Source: Paramyrothecium sp. XJ0827 (Eukaryota > Ascomycota > Sordariomycetes > Hypocreales > Stachybotryaceae). Taken from it: DNA of 64,000 bases. Below, piece after piece: positions 23,641-35,181 of this stretch; the stretch's first letter is position 1; each line of letters begins with the position of its first letter. The stretch covers positions 2,790,001-2,854,000 of the forward strand of contig JAJFPB010000009.1 of the NCBI GenBank assembly GCA_020881915.1. Direction: 5' to 3'. Position numbers and translations under genes: made by a program. The notes below the pieces were generated by a model. That model was given only the letters and a program-made list of their open reading frames with translations, made no database searches and was not told where the DNA came from.

Positions 23641-23814
23641 TAGCAGCAGAATACGCTGTTTAGCCCTACATGGATAAGTTAGATGAGTTTGTCTTCAGGC
23701 CCACCATGATTAATTCGCTTCCTGCTGCTCCGCACCAATTTCCCAATGAGTGATCTGAGACCCTGCTTGCCGTCTACTCACGTAAATCTTCGGATGAGCA
23801 GACATGTTCTTTTA

Positions 23815-23965
23815 TTGCGGGGCTGCACCAGAAAACCCCCGCAAACACAATGAGTTCGCATCCCTTGCGGGTAGCCTCTTCGATGAATTTGGATGTCTTG
23901 CTTATTGCGACCTCGAGGTCAACAGAGCACCCTTCTGCCTTTATGGGGAAATGCAGACCTTGCGG
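23815..23965 (-). pseudogene. Nitrilase N-terminal relic
   Basis: The minus strand reads a fragment matching the start of fungal nitrilase/cyanide hydratase proteins: a segment VDLEVAISKTSKFIEEA followed by TRKGCELIVFAGVFW, where the family normally has a Glu of the catalytic triad after IVFP. Here that position reads AG, so the Glu is lost. No further nitrilase sequence was found on either side. It is a short, dead fragment. Confidence 0.5.
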
Positions 23966-24167
23966 CCTGGCTAATGTGGTTTCCCAAAATGGGGCAGGCC
24001 TGATCTAAGAGCCAAACAATAGCTTGTTTTCTTAAGCTGCTTGGTATTCCAGGCTGTTCTCCAGGATACTGCCGCCAGTTTCGTGGCTGGGGAGGAATAC
24101 GCTAGTGGAGAATTCTTGTAATGCCCCTCCAGGATAATTTACATGACTTGTGAGAATATGTATTGGA

Positions 24168-24180
24168 CGGAGATTCTCCG
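24168..24180. promoter_or_regulatory. Perfect 13-bp palindrome CGGAGATTCTCCG
   Basis: CGG and CCG half-sites in inverted orientation with a 7-bp spacer, about 490 bp upstream of the MFS transporter start at 24670. Zn2Cys6 regulators usually bind paired CGG triplets, and such a regulator is encoded in the same cluster. Binding is inference. Confidence 0.3.
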
Positions 24181-24305
24181 GCGTGCTATCCACGATGCTT
24201 GATTAGCCAGCAAATCTCCGGCCTGGAGATGGCAGCCCACCCCCTCCTTATTCTAGACCGGGACCAGCTTTAAAACCACAGTTTAGGTGATGGACTGTCG
24301 ACTAA

Positions 24306-24315
24306 TTCTCCGCAA
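24306..24315 (+). promoter_or_regulatory. Candidate cluster motif TTCTCCGCAA
   Basis: The same 10-mer occurs in reverse orientation at 29810-29819 before the GH3 gene, and a one-base variant occurs between GH79 and GH78. It lies 355 bp before the MFS start. Confidence 0.3.
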
Positions 24316-24669
24316 ACTCGTGCTTACACCGAATTGGAAAAGTCTATCCTGAGCTGTGAGTCCCCGGTTTCCTCCTGTAAGGTTTTTTTCCCATGGGGAA
24401 CTTGGGCACTCGGAACAAGTTCAGCTGGGGTAAACCAGCATTGACCGCCGGTGGATCCACTGCATTTACTCAATAGCTCGTACAGTAGAGTTCGCGAAGT
24501 CTGGTAGAGGGCGCCTACTTAAAGCCAGGCATCTCCGTCCATCTGGCCATGGTTCGAAGTACCAGAATTCCTTCTCGACTTAGAGTCAAACAATCTCTTT
24601 TTTCTACGTCTTGGCTGATTTGACACATTCTTCTCGCAAGTTGCTAAAGAGCACGACAACGACGGCACA

Positions 24670-26321
24670 ATGGCAGTTTCACATGTCCCTGAGCCTTTGA
24701 ACATAGCAACAACCACTTCGCCGTGGTGGAAGCAGGGCCATCTGCTCAAGCTGAACTTTATCGTGTTCTCCTTGATTCTATTCTGTAAGCAACGTGGGTA
24801 TTCGGCAGCTTTACACTCGCGACTGACTCACGCTGTGATGACATAGCGTCGGCCAATGGCTATGATGGCTCCGTGATGGGTGGGCTCCTTGCCCTTTCTC
24901 GGTGGAACGAATTCATGGAACATCCTACCGGTGCCTACCTCGGCTGGATCTCAGCAATCTACTGGCTTGGCAATGGAATCAGCTTTCCAATGGCTGCGTT
25001 GGTGTCTAATCGCTGGGGGCGAAAACCAGGAATCTACGTCGGTTACGTCTTCATGGTCCTTGGCATTGCCATGCAGACGGCATCTCCAAACAAAACAATA
25101 TTTACACTTTCACGTTTCTTCATTGGAGTTGCTTCAGGCTGGCTAGGCAATGCAGCACCTCTGCTCATCAACGAGATCGCCTACCCAACGCATCGGGCTA
25201 TCGCGAACGCCCTCTACCAGTGCGGGTGGTACGTCGGTGGGACAATCTGTAGCTGGCTTACTTTTGGCTGCCGGAATATCCCCTCGGACTGGTGCTGGCG
25301 TATTCCTGTTATGATGCAAATTTTGATTCCGATTATTGCTCTGCCCGGCTTCATAATGGCCCCGGAAAGCCCACGTTGGCTGGTGAGCAAGGACCGTTCT
25401 GATGAAGCTTTACAAATTGTGGCCAAGCACCATGCCGCCGGCAATACCAGCGATGTTTTGGTCTTAAGTCAAATGGCTGAAATTGAGGCAGCTATTACTG
25501 CTGAGAAGGCGGCAACAAAAAGTGTGTCTTACCTCGATATGGTCCGGACGAAAGGCAATCGGCATCGCCTCTTCATCTCAGTTACGCTCGGCATTATTAC
25601 GCAATGGGCTGGAAATGGTGTTGTGTCTTACTACTTACCGATTGTACTTGCGTCAGTCGGAGTGCGTACAGTCACGAAGCAGACTTTGATCTCTGCATGC
25701 CTGAATATCTGGAATCTCCTTTGGGCAGTGGCCGCAGCCTTTTGCGTTGATCGCCTTGGCCGCCGACTTCTCTTCCTTTCATCAGCTACAATCATGCTTA
25801 TCAGTTTCATTGTCATCACAGGCTTAAGCGCTTCCTTTGCGCAAAGTCAATCATCACCCGTCGGATTAGCTGTGATCCCATTCTTATTCATCTTTTTTGC
25901 TGGATACGATATAGCTATGTAAGTTGCTGTCCACGCCAAGCCCAAGAGTCACCTCTGAGATAACGGAAATTATAGGACACCGTTCCTGACTGCCTATCCG
26001 TGTGAAATTTGGCAGTACAGCCTTCGCTCCCGAGGGTTGACGGTAGCATGGTGCAGTTGCGTCGTGGCTATCTTCTTCAATACTTTCGTTAATGCCATTG
26101 CTCTCGAGGCTATTGGTTGGAAGTACTACATCGTCTTCATCGTTATCATTTTCATCTTCATCTTCGTGGCTTACTTTACATATCCCGAGACACGAGGCTA
26201 CACCCTCGAGCAAATGGCTGTCATTTTTGACGGAGACGATGCTGTTCCAACGCAGGCCGTTGTCCTGGAGAAAAGGGGAAGCGTCGCCACTCATATAGAT
26301 AAGGTAGAAGATGCCAATTGA
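24670..26321 (+). CDS. MFS sugar transporter 1 (lactose permease/hexose type)
   Basis: Exons 24670-24784, 24847-25918 and 25976-26321 give 510 residues with about twelve membrane segments. Family marks: NGYDGSVMGG after helix 1, NRWGRKPG in the loop 2-3, PESPRWL before the central loop, DRLGRR in loop 8-9, and PETRGYTLEQM at the end. These are the sugar-porter motifs; the overall pattern is nearer to fungal lactose-permease-like and di- or oligosaccharide transporters than to plain hexose carriers. It opens the glycoside-hydrolase cluster and lies convergent with the GH3 gene. Likely job: uptake of a sugar or glycoside released by the secreted cluster enzymes. Substrate cannot be read from sequence. 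Confidence 0.9.
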
Positions 26322-26900
26322 CCTTGACGAGGTGTAACCGGGCGGGCAACATGGGTGGCATGGTTTGTCAGCATTGAAGGTTGTTATAGAACGGCTGTAG
26401 TCTAGGAAGATGGGTTCGCGAAAATGTGTTTGGATTTGTGTCTTGTCCCAGCCAGGTTCCAATTGCAATCGATTACACATCAGCCATCATTGATCGAATG
26501 TCCTTGAGAGAGAACCGTTTTGTGCACCTGTTCAAAAAGTTTTCCCTCGTCACCCTTTTCCCCCTTTCCATTACTTTGGTTTTTCACTTGGATCTCATGA
26601 TTGCGCATAGTTGGGTTGGACTGCGCCATCATCCCTAGTATTGAGAGGCAATCGCACATATGGCTCAAGACAGAGGAGACGGTAACAGAAGAAAGTAGAA
26701 CTGAAAGAAATAAGGAATGAAAGAGAAGCAAACCATAAATATAGTATTGAGTCATTCACTGCCTGAATATTGCCTGTGGGAGATCATTCTTGCAAGCGGC
26801 GGAAATCATACATGTCAGCTATTCGAAGCTGGTAGAAGAATCAACCCTCACCGTAGCATCTAGTTCTGTACCTCAAAAATTCACATTGTTTGAAGAGTAT
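26322..26900. other. Intergenic between convergent genes
   Basis: Shared 3' region of MFS 1 and GH3. No gene recognised; open frames here are short. Confidence 0.5.
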
Positions 26901-29528
26901 CTAAGGACCCCAGCTTCGTCCTTCAAGAAGAACCAGAGACTCAAGTACAATATCACCGGCCGACTTGCCTATCATGAACTTGTACTCGCCACCCCTGACC
27001 ACCCATTTCTGAGCCAATTCATCATAGAATGCAAAGTCTCGCAAACAAATCCTTAACTCGATCGAGCAAGTTTCATTTGATTCCAGTCGAACCTTTTCAA
27101 AGGCAACCAGCTGCTTGACAGGGTCCTCTGGGGCCGTGTCCACGGCACCGACATAAGCCTGCACAGCCAAGGCTCCTTTCACTTTTCCGGTGTTGGTAAC
27201 ATTCAACTTGACAAATACATCTTCTTCAAATGTGCGAACTTTGAGTTCCGATAAGTTGAAAGATGTGTATGACAGCCCGAAGCCAAATGGGAAGTTGACC
27301 TTCTCTTTAGGCTGGCGGTCAAAATGACGGTAGCCGATGAAGACCCCTTCCTCGTACGTGACTCTCCGTTTTCCGTCAATACAATCACCAGGGAAGTTGC
27401 CAAAAGCAGGACAATCCTCGATGTTTTTGGGGAACGTGCAAATGAGATGTCCTTCAGGAGTCTGAGCGCCAGTGAGGATATCTGCAATTGAGTTGCCACA
27501 CTCTTGCCCAGGATACCAAGCTTGGACCAGACCCTGGATCTGGTCCAGCCAGGGCATTGCAACGGCGACGCCAGTCGAGTTAACAACCACCGTGTTAGGG
27601 TTCGCGGTAGCGATGGCAGCGATGAGACGGTCCTGGCTTCCATCTTTTGGTAGATTGAAGCTGAGTTGATCCTTGAGCTCGGTCTCCCAAAAAGGCTCGT
27701 GGCCAACAAACACGACCGCGACATCCGCATTTTTGGCTACTTCGATAGCTTCCGGTAAAAGATCTTGATCGTGCTCCGACTCTGACATACATCCAATTCG
27801 GAAGCCGACACGACCCACTAGAATGCCGAAGTCGCCTCCCTCCGCGGTGTTTGGGGGTGCAGAATGGAAGTATAGTTTGTATTCTTCTCTCGCTTCAAGA
27901 AAGACCTTGAATTCGGGCGCAGTGACTGGTCCAAAGTAGAAACTCATAGGCTCATCGTGGTTTTGGGCCTGCTCGTAAACGAATGTGTCATTGATGGCCA
28001 TCCTTGTAGGGCCCAATCCAGTGCAAGTAAAATAATAAAAGCCCGTTTCTTCCACGGTAAAGGTACCCTCAAGTGACACGTTTTTATGGCAGTAGTCCAA
28101 TCCAGAGAAAGCAAATACCTCGGAGGTTGGGTGGCCATGTCTCGTCTCGACGGGCTCTGCGTTGCTCGGTTCATAAACCTTGAGCGTGAAGCCTGGCTTG
28201 CCGTCTAGGCCAACCACATTCTCGGCAATCGTGGGAAGAAGTCGAAATGTATGAGCCCCTATGATTTCACATTAGCTCTGTTCCAACATGTGGTCCATAC
28301 GATGATTTGGAATTACCTTTAGCATATGAAAACTCGACGACGTCCCCGAGAGCCTTGTGCAAGGCACACCAAGGTGTGACCTTGTAATGAGCCGCGACAG
28401 CTGCGCTCCCGCCGCCATGAGCAAGGCCCATCTTGGCATAGCCGAGCAAGGCAATCTTTTTGCCACGCATCTTCTCTCTTGAAAGGGGCAAGATCTGGTT
28501 TTCGTTCTTGAGGAGAACGATGCCCTTGGAGCCAGCTTCGCGAATTAACGCACGGTGCTCCGGGTTGTCGACTGCCTTCTCTTCCGGGATACTAGTTCCA
28601 TCGAAACATCCTAATCGCTCTATAAACCGAAGAACACTAGCAGCGCGGTCATTGATAGTTTGATGAGAGACCTTGCCTTCCTCCACGGCTGCGAGAACAT
28701 TCTCCATCTTCCTCCACTGAGCAGGCCCGGGCATTTCAAGGTCAAGGCCCGCCTCTAAGGAATCCACCAGAGAATTTGTGCCTCCCCAGTCACTCATGGT
28801 AAGCCCGTCCCATTTCCACTCCTCGCGAAGGACCCTTCTTAGCGTAAAAAGATTTGAGTCGGCATGTTGGCCGTTAACGAGATTATAAGAAGTCATCAAC
28901 GCCCGAGGGTTGGCCTCCTTGATTGCAATCTCAAATGGACGGAGATATAATTCCCGAAGCGCTCTTTCACCGATAGTCTCATCGACAGTCGTGCGATCAG
29001 TCTCCTGTTCATTCGCGGCAAAGTGCTTGACGGTGGCGGCGACCCCGGACTCTTGAAGTCCCATCACAAGCCGAGCAGCCATCTTGCCGGTCAAAAAGGG
29101 GTCTTCTGAGAAAGACTCAAAATTTCGACCGCCAAGAGGGTGACGGTGCAAGCACATGGTAGGGGCAAGAAGACATCGTGCGCCTTTGGAACGGGCTTCC
29201 TCGGCAAGGGCAACGCCGATTCTTTTCGCTAGCTGAATGTCAAAGGTTGAACCAATGAGACAACCGGCAGGGAAGCAAGCAGCACTAATCCCGCCCCCAA
29301 TGGAAGCCCCACGAGCGCCATTGGGCCCATCCGTAAGTTTCACGCTGGGAATGGCTTTGGAGGGAATGGAATGAGTCTCCCAAAGATTCTTGCCTGCTAG
29401 AAGCAATATCTGAAAAACAAGTCAACTGTCAGTTCCGCAAAGTCTCGAGAATGCTATCTCGAGTTTCAACACACCTTTTCTTCTAATGTGAGGCTAGAAA
29501 GGATCGCATTAATGTCAATCACAGTCAT
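26901..29528 (-). CDS. GH3 beta-glucosidase with PA14 domain
   Basis: Exons 29528-29475, 29409-28317 and 28258-26901 give 834 residues, the usual size for the PA14-containing fungal GH3 group. The barrel domain holds the substrate-binding stretch KHFAANEQETDR and the nucleophile Asp in GLTMSDWGG (about residue 225). The PA14 insert covers about residues 390-540, followed by the alpha/beta sandwich (DVAVVFVGHEPFWETE) and the C-terminal fibronectin-III-like domain. No signal peptide is visible at MTVIDINAILSS, so the enzyme is probably intracellular and would cleave beta-linked sugars after uptake. The start is the first ATG after a short upstream frame, and the first 18 residues form a separate exon. 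It is tail-to-tail with MFS 1. Confidence 0.92.
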
Positions 29529-29876
29529 GATGAACCAGAATGCTGATGTTTGAAATTCGAAATAGAAAATTGGGTGAGAATGGGACAGGAGCCATGCCTT
29601 GTATTTCCAAACCTTTTTATAGAACGTGGGATCTGCGTCCTCTCTCACCCTTCCCGATCAACGAAACCCGACAGGCGTAGCTTGTGAGCATTCCCGATCC
29701 CCCTTTTTTTCCGCATGACAAATCGTCCTTCGCAACAAGGTGGTGGAACCACCAGGTGTTGGTGGGTGTGAGCCACTTTCCCTGGTTATTTGGCGCAATT
29801 ACTCCGCTGTTGCGGAGAAACTCATGTTGTCTTTCGGCGAGTGGAGAATTAACGCAGGCTCAAGCATTTCCCACAA
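29529..29876. promoter_or_regulatory. GH3 upstream region with CTCCGC-TGTT-GCGGAG inverted repeat
   Basis: The 348 bp upstream of GH3 also contain the 3' flank of GH71. At 29802-29817 lies an inverted repeat with 6-bp arms and a 4-bp spacer (CCG and CGG outward from six bases). Its right arm is part of TTGCGGAGAA, the reverse of the motif before MFS 1. The string TTACTCCGC recurs at about 29879. Confidence 0.35.
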
Positions 29877-32504
29877 TTACTCCGCATTTGTCAACGCGTC
29901 CACGGCAATGGTAGCTGTCGCCGCACAATCCTGGAGCAGTGTGGTCCCGGTCCCGCTGCAGCCACGCAGCGTGATATCAGCTCCGTGCTCGGCCACCCAG
30001 TGCGTGCTGGGAGAACAAGGTAAGTACGTGACGCGCGGAGGCTTCCCAGCGTCTGGGTACGTTATGGTGGAGGCTTGGCTGACAGGCGTGCTGCCAGTGA
30101 CGCCGCCACCGGGGTTGCCGCCAGCCCTCCAGCTGTTGATCTGTGGCCACGGGGGGAGCGTCACAGAGCGAGTTGTCACCACTTCGTCAGGTTTGGTCAG
30201 CGTGACGACGGTTGGCTCCAAGCTGATGCTCGGGGTGAGCCAGATGGTGCCCCCCGGCGGCCCGTTCTTTGGGACGTCGTAGTTTGAGACAGGCAAGACG
30301 GTGGTGGTGATGGCCTTGGGAATTATGGTGACGGTGGTCGTGGTTGCTACAAACTTGCCTGACTTTGAAGCCCCTACTTCGAACGAAGTTGTGAACGGCC
30401 GCGGGACTATGGTGGTGGGAGTGCGCAGCGTGACAGAAGGCCAGACCATAACACATGGTGGCGACGGACACTTGGCGGTATGGGTTACGTGCACCTCGGG
30501 TCCGATGTAGATAGTCTCGCCCTTGGGGCCCGCGGGCCTCTTGCACAGCGGCGCCGGGCAGACGCCATATCCGCAGGTGAAGCGGCACAGCTGGCGCACG
30601 TGAAGGTTCTCGTGGCCAAAGTCTGGCTTGTCACCCTTGTATCCAGAGGCCAGGCTGAGGATGCCTGTCGAGGTGCAAGTGCACGAGTGCGATGGGCAGA
30701 AGCCGTGTCTGCAGCCGAACTCGCAGATCTTGGCCAGGGCCGTCTGATCCACGGCCAACGCTGCGTTCGCCCTGCCGCCGGTGCACGAGGGAGGCGTGAA
30801 GGGCGAGACTTTGGAGATGATGGGCGGCGACTTGGTCATGCTGCAGTAGGCTGACGGGCAGTAGCCGAAGCTGCAGGCCACGGCACAGAGCCCTTCCCAG
30901 TTGGAGTCAATGCCTGGCGCGGGATAGCCGGGGGGGCCACGGACGAGGCCCTTTGTCTGTGTGGGTCCCCAGCGGGTGCAGATGCAGGCGCTGAGCGGGC
31001 AGTAGTCGAACTTGGAGCACGTGTTGGTGCACATGTCGCCAAAGGGGGCCAGGCCGGTGCCCTGGGTGCAGTTGGCGTCGGCGATGTTAAGGGGCGGGCT
31101 CTTGGCCGCGATGGAGGCGCCCCAGCCGATGTTGACGGTCGGGTTGAAGTTGTAGTAGCCCTCCTGGCACCCGGCGATGGGCTTGAGGCCGGTCACGCTG
31201 GCCACCACGGCCCCGTTGCGCCGTATGTCGACCCGGACGGTGCCCGTGGCCGAGGTGATGACGAAGCCGTGGTAGATGCCGACGCCACCTCCGTACGGCG
31301 ACCTCCGCCACGCCGGCTTGAAGATCTGGTCGCCGACCGTCACCTCGGCGTCGGCGACCGAGCCCAGCTGCGCCGCGAACCAGATGCCCTCGCGCATGCC
31401 GACGTCCCACCTGTACTCGGGCTGCATATGTGTGGCCGTGAAGGCCGTGGTGCCGCCGTCGTTGCAGCCCGCCGCCTTGGACTGCATCCGGTGCCACACC
31501 AGGACGCCCTCCTGCGTCATCCTGGCCGTGCCCGTCTTGTAGAGGTCGATCATGTACGGTAGGAACGAGCGCCACGGCCCGTGCTCGACGCCCTTGGCGT
31601 AGTTGAAAGGCGCACCACCATCCTTGAACGCCACGAGCGAGGAATCGCCGCGGATGGGACCGATGTAGTGCGACTCGCCGTAATCGTTCCAAGAAATGAT
31701 CTGCACCCACTCCGGCTGGACGTGCAGCGTCTGCTGCCACCGGTCGAACCACAGGTTCTCTCCGCGCCATAGCCAGTTCTTATCGTACTTGGGCAGGTTG
31801 GTGTAGAACCAAGGGGATACGGGCATCATATAAGGCATGTTAGGGCCTAGGGCTCTTTTGTAAGAAGCATCAACATAGCTATCCATCGGCCAGTCATAAT
31901 GGTTTGGCCACGCTGCCCAGTTGAAGAGGCCGTCGGCTACACCAGCAGAGACTTGCAACGCAACCTCCGCCCCGAGAGAAGACCAGTCGGGCACGAAGAA
32001 GCACTTGAACTCCTTTTTGATGATGACCCAGTCGTCCCTGTTGCCAGGGCCTTCAAAAGTTGACACCAATGGGAGGTTGTTGTGCTTCCAGGTCTCATTC
32101 AGGGGACCGTACTTTTTAAGAAGGGCGAGAACCTCGCCCACAGTCCACGCACCGCGGCCGGCGTAGTCGAATGAGAATAGCAGCTTGAAGGACCTGGCCG
32201 CAGCTGCTTTGAAGGCATTCTCAATCTGGGCCGTGTTCATGGATTCGCCGCGAGCAATGTTCAGCACAAAAGCATCAATCTTTGACGCTTTGGCCAGGTC
32301 CATCTCGGTTTGCCATAAGTTCTGGTCATAAGCAGCCATGTTGCCCACCTATGCCAGGGTTTACATGTTAGCCGAGGTTCGCAAAGCCTACAAGAGGTCA
32401 ATGAAAGCGTCAGGACACACCATGAAGTGTGCAAACACGGCCTTTGCCTCGGCATAGTATGCCAGGAAGGCAAGGAATATGCTCAAGAACGCGGTGGTCC
32501 TCAT
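29877..32504 (-). CDS. Secreted GH71 alpha-1,3-glucanase (mutanase) with Cys-rich modules
   Basis: Exons 32504-32421 and 32348-29877, separated by a 72-nt intron, give 851 residues. A signal peptide ends at about AYYAEA (residue 20). The GH71 catalytic domain follows to about residue 440 with characteristic HFMVGN at its start, LLFSFDYAGRG, and ISWNDYGESHYIGP. After it come four related modules of pattern C-x3-C-x(3-4)-YCP/FCP/VCP-x(3)-C at about 468-487, 515-531, 569-587 and 615-631, resembling the alpha-glucan-binding modules known from mutanases. A Thr/Pro-rich tail of about 220 residues ends the protein. It should degrade alpha-1,3-glucan of fungal walls or related polymer outside the cell. 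The coding region is markedly GC-rich compared with its neighbours. Confidence 0.9.
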
Positions 32505-35181
32505 CGTGTCCAACTCAAGAGAGAATTGATGAGGCAGAGTGAGAAGAGGGGCAAGCAGAGATACAATCCGGCTTTCGCCTTAGTCGAGCTCGGATTTTCG
32601 GTGCCCCTTGACTTGGTTCCCGCAAGCTGTTGCCTCCCTATTTATTTACTTTCTACATTTTCCCCGCTAGATGCGGCGTTCACTTCCTATCTCTGGCAGC
32701 CACTTGCCGACGCTAAAGGGAGAGCTAGAAGCGAGCCCATGCAGGATTGTAAGAAGAGCTGTAGCGATATCTGTGTAACCATCAGTTGCAGCCAACGATG
32801 AAAGCCATCGTAACTCAGAATAGCGCTGATAGGCGCTTTACAAGTAGATGCAGGCTGCCATGCTCTGGAGTTTCTTGCAAGGATGGTCAGGCTCATACGT
32901 GTCAAGGCCCCCAACCGCCCCCAATGGCCTGGTCTGGACCTGCATGGTTTTGGGGACTAGGCACTTAAGCGGGCAGAATAATCCAAACACTAGGTAGCGC
33001 CACCTTTGTGGTTTCTACAAGTTTTAATAGGCATGAGTAGGAATGATCCCTCGGCAGAAGAACTACATCAAGGCATGAAGAGTAACATGACATATCTCGG
33101 GACTTTGCCTAGTTCCTTGTTACAAGTACTCATCTGATACTTTAGATCTCTGGGCATGGCCATTCTAGCTGGTCTTGCTCCTCCATTGCCCGTTTACCTG
33201 AGCCACACGTGCGTATGCAGTCATGCGGCAAGGGCCTCTCCTTGGGTACAAGGTCCTTGCCAGGAACGAAAAGTTATTACTCCAGATAAATATCCATCTC
33301 ACGACGCAGTTGTCGTCGGCGATACTTGGGCTTAGCCCTCCAAGCTGCGCCGCCTGTGCCGCACGCCAGCGTCCGTCTCGTGTTCACCAGCAAGGGTGCG
33401 CGATTGGATGGTTCCCAGCTGAGCCCCCTACCCCGTAGCGTGCGCTGGTTCATGCCATTCAGCTCAATCCTACCAAGGACGAGGCTTCGCCGCACCACAA
33501 TCTGTCGGACTATTGCATCATTGGGAAGCAATATGAATATACCAGCTTCTGTCGATAGTATTCATGCACGTTGGGTCTTGGACAGATTGCTTTGCGTCAT
33601 CCGATTCGTTCCACGGCTCGTGATCCGGCCTGTACTGAGCCCGCCACTTCATTCCATCCTAGCCATAACCATATTCCTCAACATCACATGCGCTAGCACT
33701 TGCCGGTAACTTCGAATTCTGGGAATCCTGAAGTTGGATGATATTGTGATTTGAGGGAAAGGAAATGCACTTGCGTAGCTACCCTGGAGTTAATTCAGGG
33801 GTTCTTTATTAGTTTCTATATATATAGAAGGGAGATCAGCCTCTGTTTTCACTTGTTAGGCAGGAATTTTACACCTTCTTTTCACCAAGGTCGAAATTTG
33901 CATTGATCAGATGATTCCATATCTACCTACAGGTTAGTAGGTGTGGTGTTTTTGAGTCAAGTCTTAATATGTGTCCTAGTAATCTATACAGGCAGGGATC
34001 CCGAAGGGCTTAAGTATTGCAAAGTAAAGTATGTTGTCGTTTTGTTTATCTCATTACTACTACTAAGCTTACTATACTAGAAATACTATATTTTAGGCGC
34101 ACACAATTTCGGCAGTTGGAATTGCAGTTAATATCATACTTAAGGAAGGGTCTTGTAATAGTATAATGACACTAATTTATATTAAACTAAAAGGCCGGGT
34201 TCGCGTATATGGTAGCTAAGGCTTATCTTCAATCACTAAGACGACGAGCTTCCACCTAGGTTCCTCTCGGTAGCGACTGCGAAAGTGAGCATTATCCCGC
34301 CAAGTTCAGTGGATAGTCCTCGGAGTATTTGATGTGGTGGTAGCTGCACAAATCCTTCATAGTCCAGTGCCCCCGACTGGCTTCTGTCCGCGCACCAACG
34401 CACAAGCATTTCAGGATTAGGTACAGATGTTTGATGAGATAATATAGTGTGTACAAGTGTTTGTGTTCCACTATATATTTAGCTTCTCTCTTTCCATCAA
34501 GAAATTCAATTGTTTTTGTCGACCCGGAGGCTTACTAACGCTTGCAGAAGAGTCTTCATGGCCCATTTTCCTGCTCTTCGTATTCCTTCTTCAATCCTGT
34601 GAAATATCAATCTTGCATTTGTTCACACGCGTATATGCTCGTATAAGGTTGAGCACCATGGGATTTAAAGTAAGTTTCTCCTGTCATTGAGGGACTTGTG
34701 CTCGGACTTTCGCTTCTCGGTCCCTTCCAGTTCTAGACGAAGCGCAATCTAAGGATGAGAGTCGCATTTGCCTGTTTCGGATGATTTTCACGGCTATGAG
34801 GCCACGACGGAGGAGCCGAACTACGACATATAGAGGCATAAGCTCTGCTTTTTAGAAAATCGAGCATAGTATCCCAACATCACTACTATTAAACACACAG
34901 CTCCTAGGGTTCGAAATGTGCTTGGCTTTTGTCTTCGGCATCTTAGGTCTAAGCTCATTTGCAGGGACTTTTATCCTGGACAGCCCTCGCAAATCCACAC
35001 TACTTACCATATACGGTGTCTAGGTCCTGGCATCACATAGCCCATGACACAGGCAGGGACTGGTGCAACCCAGGATCCTTCCACTTGTAGACAAGTCTCT
35101 TTGGTATCGACCGGCAACTAATGTCCCAAAACGCCCCAAGTCCGTTTCACAAGCATAACCCAACAAATTTGGGCCGCCATC
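32505..35181. other. Gene-free stretch of 2.7 kb, partly AT-rich
   Basis: The first part is the promoter side of GH71. About 33740-34200 is AT-rich and looks decayed. A start-like context (CACCATGGGATTTAAAGTAAGT) lies near 34653, but no further exon could be found. No domain was recognised in the short frames. Confidence 0.4.

Noticed and set aside
29740..31772. Long open frames opposite the GH71 gene and in its other minus-strand frame (31087-31770)
   Set aside because: They are side effects of the high GC content of the mutanase gene; no domains and no splice logic.
34650..34690. Possible first exon ending in GTAAGT near 34670
   Set aside because: No second exon or domain found downstream.
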